Assembly: GCA_019100305.1 (NCBI GenBank) | Contig: JAHRHW010000265.1 | Location: 1 to 6,335 of the forward strand | From: Candidatus Thiodiazotropha taylori | GTDB taxonomy: Bacteria > Pseudomonadota > Gammaproteobacteria > Chromatiales > Chromatiaceae | Direction: 5' to 3' | Length of the DNA stretch: 6,335 bases | Part shown: piece after piece, positions 1 to 5,993 of the stretch | How the letters are laid out: every line of letters begins with the position of its first letter | Numbering within the stretch: position 1 is the stretch's first letter | Made by a program: the position numbers and the translations under genes | The notes under the pieces: model-generated | The model's input: the letters and a program-made list of their open reading frames with translations, nothing else | Database searches by the model: none | Told to the model about the DNA's origin: nothing

Positions 1-947
1 GCCGGCCTGATCAACGGCCCTACCTCAGTCTCCATCAAGGCAGGATCACCAACCTTCAAACCGTCTGCCAGTTGTGCCAGTCGCTGACTGAACTCCTCAG
101 CAATACCCGCCTCAGCAAAGACTCGTTGCACCGAGACACAAACCTGCCCGGCATGGTAGAAACCCGCCTTGAGCACCGATGCTAGGGCTTTCTCTATATC
201 CGCATCCTCAGCCAGAATCAGCGGTGCCACCCCACCATGTTCAAGGGCGCATCGGGTGCCTGGAGCAAGCTTGGAACGTAACATCCAACCCACCTTTGCA
301 CTGCCGATAAAGCTGAAAAATCCGACCCGCTGATCGGTCACCAGCTGTTCCGCCAGTTGCAGGCTTTCAGGCACTACGAATTGACACCAGGCCTTGGGCA
401 ATCCTGCTTCATGCAGCATGTCGACAAAGGCCTTGCATGAGATTGGTGTATCCTCGGCCGGTTTTACGATCACCGGACATCCTGCCGCCACAGCCGCCGC
501 CACCTGATGCACAATCAGATTCAAAGGATGGTTGAAAGCACTCACCGCCACCACCACACCAATCGGCTCCTTCTGGGTAAAGGCCACTCTCTGGGCGCCG
601 GCCTTGGTGCTATTGATCGGTACAACCTCGCCGGCTTCAGTACGAATGGTTTCAATCGCCAGCTTGACGCCGTCAGCCGCTCGTTTCGCTTCCACAATCG
701 AGTCAACCAATGGCTTACCCCCTTCGCGGGCGGCTTGCAGTGCCAGTGCATCACATCGCTCAGTCATCAACTGGGCAAGTCGTTCCAGAATCGCAACCCG
801 CTCATGCAGGGGTATCCATGACTGACGATTGCGATAGCAGCCATAGGCTGTCTCCAATGCCTGCTCAATCGCTCTGCCGTCACTGAAAGGTATCTCTTCA
901 AGCAGAGAGCCGTCATAGGGGGAAATCACCTTAAGATTGGTTGTCAT
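1..947 (-). CDS. NAD(P)-dependent aldehyde dehydrogenase, C-terminus cut by window edge
   Basis: This gene encodes a cytoplasmic aldehyde dehydrogenase, which oxidises an aldehyde to its acid with NAD(P)+. I translated it by hand: 315 codons from an ATG at 947, still open at the window edge. About 160 residues of a usual length near 475 are missing. Visible family landmarks are the oxyanion Asn139 in SAFNHPLN (136-143), cofactor-binding Lys162 in VIVKPAEDTP, the dinucleotide-binding FIGSAKVG (213-220), general base Glu236, and the nucleophile Cys270 in AGQVC. The usual ELGG motif reads EHGG, so the Glu is kept and the Leu changed. The AFNHPLN style recalls the lactaldehyde/GAPN-like branch, but the substrate cannot be told. 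The gene follows the acetolactate synthase-like gene by 11 bp, with a strong ribosome site, so the two are surely co-transcribed. It may clear an aldehyde made or released by that enzyme (inference). Confidence 0.93.
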   Translation of the reverse strand, partial: MTTNLKVISPYDGSLLEEIPFSDGRAIEQALETAYGCYRNRQSWIPLHERVAILERLAQLMTERCDALALQAAREGGKPLVDSIVEAKRAADGVKLAIETIRTEAGEVVPINSTKAGAQRVAFTQKEPIGVVVAVSAFNHPLNLIVHQVAAAVAAGCPVIVKPAEDTPISCKAFVDMLHEAGLPKAWCQFVVPESLQLAEQLVTDQRVGFFSFIGSAKVGWMLRSKLAPGTRCALEHGGVAPLILAEDADIEKALASVLKAGFYHAGQVCVSVQRVFAEAGIAEEFSQRLAQLADGLKVGDPALMETEVGPLIRP

Positions 948-955
948 AGTCTGTT

Positions 956-960
956 TCCTC
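956..960 (-). promoter_or_regulatory. Shine-Dalgarno of the aldehyde dehydrogenase gene, overlapping the upstream stop codon
   Basis: On the minus strand the junction reads TGAGGAAACAGACTATG. The GA of the acetolactate synthase-like stop codon is also the start of the GAGGA ribosome site, eight bases before the aldehyde dehydrogenase ATG. This arrangement fixes the start of the second gene and suggests translational coupling of the pair. Confidence 0.75.
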
Positions 961-2635
961 AACTGGACAATGGGCAGGGCTGGGTGATTTCACCGAGTCT
1001 ACGTGTCAGTTTCATATTCTCCCGGTAGTCGACCGGTGCAACAATCAAACTTGGGCCGGTTTTTGAAAAAGCACTCTCCAGAGTCACGGCGAACTCCTTA
1101 CTTTTACTCACCCGATATCCATGCCAGCCGAAGGATTCTGCCAACTGCAGCCAATCCGGATTGTTGAATGCCAGATCGGTATGGCGACCGAACTGACTCT
1201 CCTGTTTCCAGGCGATCAAACCATAGGCATGATCCTCCCAGATCAACATCACCAAATTACAGTTCAGTCGCTTGGCAGTCTCCATCTCCTGAATATTCAT
1301 CATGAATCCGCCGTCGCCGGAGATACCGACGATACGTCTCTCCGGGGCCACCAGACTGGCAGCGATGGCACCGGGCAACGCAGCCCCCATGGAGCAGAAA
1401 CCATTGGGTATCAGGCAGGTATTAGGTTGATGGCAGTGGTAGTGTCGGGCAATCCACATCTTATGGGCACCCACATCGGACAACACAATATCGTCCGGAC
1501 CCAGCACTTTTCGGACATCCCACAACATCTTCTGTGGACGCAACGTCCCCTCTGTTTCATCATCCGCATGCATCGCCAATTCATCCTGCATCAGCTGCCG
1601 CAGTTCCTGCTGTCTGGTGAGGTCGAGATCGGGTACTCCCCGCTGTTCCAATCGTTCATTGATCATCCACAGGGTATGCGCCAGGTCACCCACCAGTTCA
1701 ACTTGGGGATGATAGTATTCATCCACTTCCGCCGGTAGAAAATCAGCGTGAATGATCGGCTTGTTCCTGTGCGGATTCCACAGCCTGGGATGGTATTCCA
1801 CCATGTCAAAACCCAGTGTTAACACCAGATCGGCTTCATCGATGGCGAAGGTGGGATAGTCTTTACTACCGAGACCGATGGTATAGAGACAATAGTCCGC
1901 ATCAAAATCCACAGCGCCTTTGGCCATGAAAGTTGTCAGCACACCAATACCCGTCTTCTCACAAAAGATTCTCAACTGTTTGGCAGCACGACGACGGATC
2001 GCACCGTTACCGGCGATGATCACCGGTCGTTTGGCATTTTGGAGTAGCTCGAATGCCCGGTCGACAATCTTGTCGTCTGCCACAGAGCGTCTGAAGCGGC
2101 GCGGCTCCAACGGCTCGGAATCGACTTCATGTTTGGCGATGTCTTCCGGCAACTCGATCAGTACCGCGCCAGGTTTTTCGGTGCGTGCGATCCGTACCGC
2201 CTTGCGCATCACTTCCGGAATGGTTACTGCATTGTAGATACTGGTAGCCCACTTGGTGACCGGATTGAACATATCCACCACATCCATGATTTGATGGGAC
2301 TCTTTATGCAATCTTTCAGTGGACCCCTGGCCGGTAATCACCAGCATTGGCGCACGGTCCATGTTGGCATCGGCGACACCGGTGATCAGGTTGGTCGCAC
2401 CAGGGCCGAGTGTTCCCAGACAGACAGCGGGATTTCCGGTCAAACGACCATAGATTTCAGCCATGAATGCTGCACCCTGTTCGTGGCGAGTCAGAATGAA
2501 CTTGATCTTTTCAGATTTTTCCAGAGAGAGCATGAAGTCGGCGTTCTCCTCTCCGGGTACACCGAAGATATACTCGATACCCTCTTCCTCCAGGCATTTT
2601 ACGATAAGGTCTGATGCTTTCATGAGTTTTGCCAC
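959..2635 (-). CDS. ThDP-dependent acetolactate synthase-like enzyme (catabolic AlsS type)
   Basis: The product (558 aa from GTG) is a three-domain ThDP enzyme, predicted to join two pyruvates into 2-acetolactate with loss of CO2. The PYR domain (about 5-170) has the catalytic Glu52 in RHEQGAAFMA, then LGPGATN (76-82) and SHQ (113-115). The central domain (about 190-330) has GFDMVEYHP (275-283), resembling the AlsS-type sequence rather than the FAD-binding loop of anabolic enzymes. The PP domain (about 365-545) has GDGGFMMN (440-447) and IWEDHAYG (465-472). Asp468 sits at the second metal-ligand position; Glu467 replaces a more usual Asn. Glu52 argues against glyoxylate carboligase, which has Val there. 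No regulatory small subunit or acetolactate decarboxylase gene is visible, so a relative acting on another 2-oxoacid remains possible. Start choice is uncertain: GTG at 2635 or ATG at 2623 (MKASDL), neither with a good ribosome site. Confidence 0.88.
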   Translation of the reverse strand: MAKLMKASDLIVKCLEEEGIEYIFGVPGEENADFMLSLEKSEKIKFILTRHEQGAAFMAEIYGRLTGNPAVCLGTLGPGATNLITGVADANMDRAPMLVITGQGSTERLHKESHQIMDVVDMFNPVTKWATSIYNAVTIPEVMRKAVRIARTEKPGAVLIELPEDIAKHEVDSEPLEPRRFRRSVADDKIVDRAFELLQNAKRPVIIAGNGAIRRRAAKQLRIFCEKTGIGVLTTFMAKGAVDFDADYCLYTIGLGSKDYPTFAIDEADLVLTLGFDMVEYHPRLWNPHRNKPIIHADFLPAEVDEYYHPQVELVGDLAHTLWMINERLEQRGVPDLDLTRQQELRQLMQDELAMHADDETEGTLRPQKMLWDVRKVLGPDDIVLSDVGAHKMWIARHYHCHQPNTCLIPNGFCSMGAALPGAIAASLVAPERRIVGISGDGGFMMNIQEMETAKRLNCNLVMLIWEDHAYGLIAWKQESQFGRHTDLAFNNPDWLQLAESFGWHGYRVSKSKEFAVTLESAFSKTGPSLIVAPVDYRENMKLTRRLGEITQPCPLSS

Positions 2636-2721
2636 ACTTTGTTTGTTGTTATAACCATATTAGTACCATTGCCCACAGACGGCAGCACTCTTCATACAAC
2701 AATAGCATGCACAAGTTGGTC

Positions 2722-2755
2722 ACCGCTTGCTTCTCATGATAGAGAGTTAAGCGGT
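2722..2755. repeat. 34-bp imperfect inverted repeat
   Basis: The arms are ACCGCTTGCTTCTC and GAGAGTTAAGCGGT around a six-base centre ATGATA. Eleven of 14 arm positions are complementary: seven outer and four inner pairs, with a three-base mismatch between them. It lies about 100-130 bases upstream of the acetolactate synthase-like start. It could be a regulator-binding dyad, or a hairpin in that gene's leader RNA if transcription begins upstream of it. I see no T tract to make it a terminator. Confidence 0.45.
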
Positions 2756-2790
2756 CGACACTGAGAGTCTTCTGCATGAGATCAAAGATT

Positions 2791-2806
2791 CGCAGGCACC
2801 CTGCCA
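2791..2806 (-). promoter_or_regulatory. possible weak sigma-54 promoter for the acetolactate synthase/aldehyde dehydrogenase operon
   Basis: The minus strand reads TGGCAGGGTGCCTGCG. It keeps the invariant GG (-24) and GC (-12) separated by exactly ten bases, plus most of TGGCA. It departs from consensus at the C of CACG, the first T of TTGC and the base after it. The predicted start of transcription is near 2780, giving a leader of about 150 bases that would include the 34-bp inverted repeat. The GGCA/TGCC symmetry means the match could be accidental. Confidence 0.3.
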
Positions 2807-3032
2807 AGTGCATTGATCCGAGCAGAACTCATGGTGCGAATTCAATACACACAGACTGCTGACAACTACCGTCTACTCAAACCCTATACTCAATTAATCA
2901 CTGTACGGATTCACTCATTGGCTATTTCCAGATTAGGGTATATGTTTTAACTAACCAATCAGAACAATCACACACGCTACTTTCAGCCAGTGACGTGGTT
3001 CAGATCAAAGTGTGAGAAGAAAAAGATGGTTC

Positions 3033-3071
3033 CGCCAAGTAGACGGACGGTGAAGACGATTGGCGTTTTTT
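3033..3071 (+). terminator. terminator-like hairpin with T tract inside the intergenic region
   Basis: CGCCAA (3033-3038) and TTGGCG (3060-3065) form a perfect six-pair stem followed at once by six T residues (3066-3071). The 21-base loop is long for an intrinsic terminator and contains no obvious second stem, so the fold may be weak. No gene is seen just upstream, so if real it would end an unseen small RNA or block stray transcription from the left. Confidence 0.25.
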
Positions 3072-3243
3072 CAGTCGCGATCCAAAAGGTGATAGTGGGC
3101 TCGTGTTTTCAGCTCCGAACAGTTTCATCGCAGCGTCACAATAAGATCAACAATCAAACCATATCGAATCAGTAAAATCGTCGCACAGAGAAAGATCATG
3201 AATACTCGGACGGGCGGAGTGTAAGGCGAGACATTTTCCGCTG

Positions 3244-3259
3244 TGGCACGGGTATTGCT
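3244..3259 (+). promoter_or_regulatory. sigma-54 (RpoN) promoter for the CBS-domain gene
   Basis: TGGCACG, four bases, then TTGCT matches the known RpoN consensus TGGCACG-N4-TTGCW at every defined position. The GG (3245-3246) and GC (3257-3258) are ten bases apart, as required. The predicted transcription start is near 3270, leaving an AT-rich leader of about 59 bases before the ATG at 3329. Expression would need RpoN and an AAA+ enhancer-binding activator acting from upstream; I could not identify a specific activator site. Confidence 0.8.
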
Positions 3260-3328
3260 CCCAGCTTAATAAAACAACAACTATTTTGACTTATTAACAT
3301 TAATATATACCAATCAAAGGATATTCAG

Positions 3329-3835
3329 ATGGCATGTCGTGTAGGCAAACTAATCTCAGAGCCTGTCTCATCACTGGACAGTGATACAGACATATTAACC
3401 GCTTCACGATTCATGGCGGATAACAACCTCGGCTCACTGGTGGTGATGGATAAACAGCAGGTTTCCGGTCTGTTTACCGAACGGGATCTGCTGGTGCGCG
3501 TTATTGGTGCAGATCAGGATCCGTCCGCACTAAAGTTGAGCGATGTCTGTACAAAAAACCTGGTATCCGTCCACTACGACAGCTCTTGTGCCAACGCCAT
3601 CAAGCTGATGCGCAGCAACAAATGCCGGCGCCTGCTGATCTATAAAAACGATGAATTGCAGGGTCTGGTGAATATATCCGATGTGGCCCACGCCCTCGCG
3701 GATCACAGTACCGGTAAAAACATGCTGGTGAATTTTGTTGGCGGCATCACCCTGATGGTGGTCCTGATGGTCATCGGGGTATTGATTTCTCACTTCCCCG
3801 ATATGCTGCAACTGGCCGGCCACACAATGGACTGA
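3329..3835 (+). CDS. membrane-anchored tandem CBS-domain protein
   Basis: This 168-residue protein has two CBS domains (about 7-60 and 70-125) followed by one strongly hydrophobic helix (about 132-154) and a short polar tail. CBS pairs usually bind adenine nucleotides and act as energy or redox sensors. The first domain carries the ligand-type motif GLFTERD (47-53), fitting the [ST]xx[ND] ribose/phosphate signature. The second has GLVNISD (112-118), with Asn115 where Ser or Thr is usual, so one site may bind differently. The C-terminal helix should place the CBS pair at the cytoplasmic face of the inner membrane; there is no signal peptide. AAAGGA (3316-3321) lies seven bases before the ATG and supports the start. 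The gene appears monocistronic and sits behind a near-consensus sigma-54 promoter. Its partner is unknown. A truncated transporter is unlikely because the protein is compact and complete. Confidence 0.88.
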   Translation: MACRVGKLISEPVSSLDSDTDILTASRFMADNNLGSLVVMDKQQVSGLFTERDLLVRVIGADQDPSALKLSDVCTKNLVSVHYDSSCANAIKLMRSNKCRRLLIYKNDELQGLVNISDVAHALADHSTGKNMLVNFVGGITLMVVLMVIGVLISHFPDMLQLAGHTMD

Positions 3836-3899
3836 TCCACTGCAGCGAACCTGGAGGCCTCCCAATAATTTGAGTCGGGATCTGGCCTGTTAACCATTC

Positions 3900-3915
3900 A
3901 ATCAAACGTTTGATT
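3900..3915. promoter_or_regulatory. 16-bp perfect palindrome, likely operator of the TetR-family regulator
   Basis: AATCAAACGTTTGATT is a perfect palindrome in the gap before the regulator gene. Its right end covers the -35 hexamer of the promoter. Size, symmetry and place fit the binding site of a dimeric TetR repressor, implying autorepression and control of the whole efflux operon. Assignment to this regulator is inference from position. Confidence 0.7.
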
Positions 3916-3938
3916 TATGTTTTTGCCGGATCTATACT
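3910..3938 (+). promoter_or_regulatory. sigma-70 promoter of the regulator/efflux operon
   Basis: TTGATT (3910-3915) and TATACT (3933-3938) are spaced by exactly 17 bases, each close to the sigma-70 consensus. Transcription would start near 3945, giving a leader of about 24 bases. The -35 box lies within the 16-bp palindrome, so a bound repressor should block RNA polymerase. Confidence 0.7.
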
Positions 3939-3968
3939 TGCTGCTCAATCGAACAGGATCCAACTCCC

Positions 3969-4646
3969 ATGTCCACCACCCAGACTGAAAGCCGGAACGA
4001 CACCCGAACCCGTCTGTTGAATGCGGCGCTGCAGGCCTTCGGCAGTCGGGATTATGATGGGGTCAGCACCCGGGAAATCGTCGAGATGGCTGACGCCAAC
4101 ATTTCTGCCATCTCCTACCACTTTGAGAATAAGCAGGGGCTCTACCACGCTACTGTCGCCTACCTTTCCGAGATTCTCAAAGCCGGCATGGCCGAACAGC
4201 TGGATTCACTGGAGCCCTGGCTGAAGCAGGCTTCAGCGGAGGATTGTGGAGAAAAAGCCTGTCAGTTTTTAGGCCATTTTTTCGAGCACATTCTGCTGGG
4301 TGAAGTCGGCAAACACGCACCGGGAATTATCTTCCGCGAGCAGAACCGGCCAACCGAGGCGTATCAGATTCTGTTTGAAACTCTGCTCGGCCCGATGCAC
4401 AAAACCCTGGCTCAACTGGTCGCCAAATACCGTGGGCAATCTGCACAGGATCCCCAGGTTCTGTATATGGTTCACAGCCTGTTGGGTCAGACTGTGATCT
4501 TCAGAATTGCCCAGACCACCCTGCTGAAAATTCTCAAACAGAAAAAATACAGCCGGGAAGACATCAAAGGCATCAAACACCAGCTCGGAACTCAGTGCAG
4601 AGCCATTCTCGACACTCAGCCGATTACCAACCATAGTGATCAATAA
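3969..4646 (+). CDS. TetR-family regulator, CecR (YbiH)-like
   Basis: The 225-residue product is a ligand-responsive repressor. The N-terminal TetR DNA-binding domain (about 11-59) has its helix-turn-helix at about 34-54, TREIVEMADANISAISYHFE, with the typical YHFENKQGLY ending. The C-terminal part carries FREQNRPTEAYQIL (122-135) and LLGQTVIFRI (171-180), which resemble my recollection of E. coli CecR/YbiH, a regulator linked to a transporter operon with an HlyD-type adaptor. Here too the next gene is an HlyD-type adaptor, which supports the family call. The ligand is unknown. AGGA lies ten bases before the ATG, a modest ribosome site. The gene leads the operon and the adaptor starts 33 bases after its stop, so regulator and pump should be transcribed together from the palindrome-controlled promoter. 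Confidence 0.88.
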   Translation: MSTTQTESRNDTRTRLLNAALQAFGSRDYDGVSTREIVEMADANISAISYHFENKQGLYHATVAYLSEILKAGMAEQLDSLEPWLKQASAEDCGEKACQFLGHFFEHILLGEVGKHAPGIIFREQNRPTEAYQILFETLLGPMHKTLAQLVAKYRGQSAQDPQVLYMVHSLLGQTVIFRIAQTTLLKILKQKKYSREDIKGIKHQLGTQCRAILDTQPITNHSDQ

Positions 4647-4679
4647 CCGTCCCACAGATAGAGAGAATCACTGAACACC

Positions 4680-5993
4680 ATGACTGATCATCAATCAATT
4701 TGGCGAAAACTCCTGGTCATCCCCCCGGTCCTGCTTGGTATCGGAGTATTGATGGTGATGGTTGGCAACAAGCAGCCACCCGTAACCAGCGAAGCTGGTG
4801 AACCAACCAAGCGGGTACGGATCGTTGAAGCCCCACAATTGGCATTGACCCCGGTCGCCGAGGGCTACGGCACCATTCAGCCAGCCAGAGTCTGGTCAGG
4901 GGTGGCTCAAGTCTCTGGTCGTATCGTGGAACTCCACCCAAGATTGAGGAATGGTGAGATCATCGCCAAGGAGACCTTGCTGCTGAAGATCGACCCGGTG
5001 GATTATGAACTCAATCTGGCGCAGGTCTCCGCAGAGCTGGCTGAGCTGAAGGTTGAAGAGAACAACGTCAAAGCCTCACTCTCGATCGAGCAACGCAGCC
5101 TGAAGATCGCAGAGCGGGAACTGCAGCGCATTACCAAACTCACCGCAAAAGGGACTGCCTCCCAGAGTGATCTGGACAATGCGGAACGGAACCTGCTGAA
5201 CAGCCGTAATGCGGTGCAGAATGTTAAAAACAGCCTGGCCCTTATGCCCACCAAACTCAAGGTCCTGGAAGCCAAGAAGCGACAGGCGGAAAGGGACCTG
5301 GAGAACACCAGCGTCTACGCACCCTTCAATATGCGGGTCGCTGACATGGGGATCGAGATCGACCAGTTTGTCAGCAAGGGGGGGCTGTTGCTGGCAGGCG
5401 ACGAGGTTGACCGGGTGGAAGTGGTGGCACGTTTTCCCATGTCATCCCTGCGCCGCCTGTTCATCGGACGGGACGTCTCTGAATTTGAGATGCTGGGAGG
5501 AAATCTGGCCGAAGCGGTGGCCTTCGAACCACTGTTGAGACTCGACCTGGGCACTACCATAGCCGAGTGGCAGGCGGAGTTTGTGCGTTTCAGCGACAAG
5601 GTCGATCCGGACACCCGCACCATGGGTGTCGTGGTGGCGGTGGACAGACCGTTCGAAAAGGTCATACCGGGACAACGCCCGCCGCTCTCAAAAGGGATGT
5701 TCGTGCAGGTGCTGCTGAAAGGCAAGACTCAGGCAGACCGGATTATCCTGCCCCGCTCCACCATCAAGAACGGTGTCGTCTATCTGGCGGACGAGAACAA
5801 CCGGTTACAACGACAGCCGGTGGAGATTCTCTATAACCAGGGTGATATCAGCGTCATCGGGAACGGTATCCAGCCCGGTCAAAGGGTTGTGATTTCCGAC
5901 CTGGTTCCGGCTGTCAGCGGTATGCTGCTACAGACAGTTCCGGACCAACAGATGGAAGCGCTGCTGCAGGAACGCGCCCGGGGTCAACTATGA
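4680..5993 (+). CDS. RND efflux periplasmic adaptor (HlyD/MFP family)
   Basis: This 437-residue membrane fusion protein should link an RND pump in the inner membrane to an outer-membrane channel. Residues 11-28 form one hydrophobic N-terminal helix. There is no lipobox Cys, so it is membrane-anchored rather than a lipoprotein. The split lipoyl (biotinyl-like) domain shows in 72-107 (VSGRIVELHPRLRNGE) and 210-240 (TSVYAPFNMRV). Between them, 110-208 is a Glu/Lys/Leu-rich alpha-hairpin with heptad character and the common KGTASQSDLDNAE turn (158-169). A beta-barrel (about 243-350) and a membrane-proximal domain (about 351-420) follow. Length fits the family. The ribosome site is weak (GAGAGA, about 13 bases before the ATG), but no better start keeps the membrane helix. 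Its stop overlaps the permease start as ATGA, indicating translational coupling. No outer-membrane factor gene is in view. Confidence 0.92.
   Translation: MTDHQSIWRKLLVIPPVLLGIGVLMVMVGNKQPPVTSEAGEPTKRVRIVEAPQLALTPVAEGYGTIQPARVWSGVAQVSGRIVELHPRLRNGEIIAKETLLLKIDPVDYELNLAQVSAELAELKVEENNVKASLSIEQRSLKIAERELQRITKLTAKGTASQSDLDNAERNLLNSRNAVQNVKNSLALMPTKLKVLEAKKRQAERDLENTSVYAPFNMRVADMGIEIDQFVSKGGLLLAGDEVDRVEVVARFPMSSLRRLFIGRDVSEFEMLGGNLAEAVAFEPLLRLDLGTTIAEWQAEFVRFSDKVDPDTRTMGVVVAVDRPFEKVIPGQRPPLSKGMFVQVLLKGKTQADRIILPRSTIKNGVVYLADENNRLQRQPVEILYNQGDISVIGNGIQPGQRVVISDLVPAVSGMLLQTVPDQQMEALLQERARGQL

Larger units (their letters stand above)
2636..3328. other. long divergent intergenic region, no convincing gene
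   Basis: Nearly 700 bases separate two divergent genes. The stretch is visibly richer in A and T than the flanking genes. The only plus-strand reading frame of note (2990-3175, 61 codons from GTG) has no ribosome site, no recognisable domain and a Lys/Arg-rich composition, so I do not call it a gene. The region holds a strong sigma-54 promoter towards the CBS gene, a weaker sigma-54-like site towards the acetolactate synthase-like gene, a 34-bp imperfect inverted repeat and a terminator-like hairpin, each listed separately. Its length fits sigma-54 control, where activators bind 80-200 bp upstream, and it could also hide a small RNA. Confidence 0.7.

Noticed and set aside
1121..1738. 205-codon plus-strand frame opposite the acetolactate synthase-like gene
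   Set aside because: It lies antisense to a clearly conserved enzyme and its His/Gln-rich translation has no family features, so it is a shadow frame.
2788..2841. ATTCGCA/TGCGAAT seven-base inverted repeat spaced 40 bases apart
   Set aside because: Repeats of this length and spacing are expected by chance in a region of about 700 bases.
2990..3175. 61-codon plus-strand frame in the intergenic region
   Set aside because: It needs a GTG start without a ribosome site, has no recognisable domain, is Lys/Arg-rich and spans a terminator-like hairpin and T tract.
3214..3241. GCGGA...TCCGC inverted repeat just before the sigma-54 site as an activator site
   Set aside because: The arms are only five bases with an 18-base gap, and enhancer sites normally lie further upstream; chance is likely.
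3286..3311. TTGACT followed by TATACC as a sigma-70 promoter for the CBS gene
   Set aside because: The spacing is only 14 bases and the -10 match is poor, while a full-consensus sigma-54 site stands just upstream.
3853..3862. GGAGGCCTCC palindrome after the CBS gene as a terminator
   Set aside because: It has no loop room for a useful hairpin and no following T tract. A larger fold with GGGA...GGCC (to 3887) needs a bulge and also lacks a T tract.
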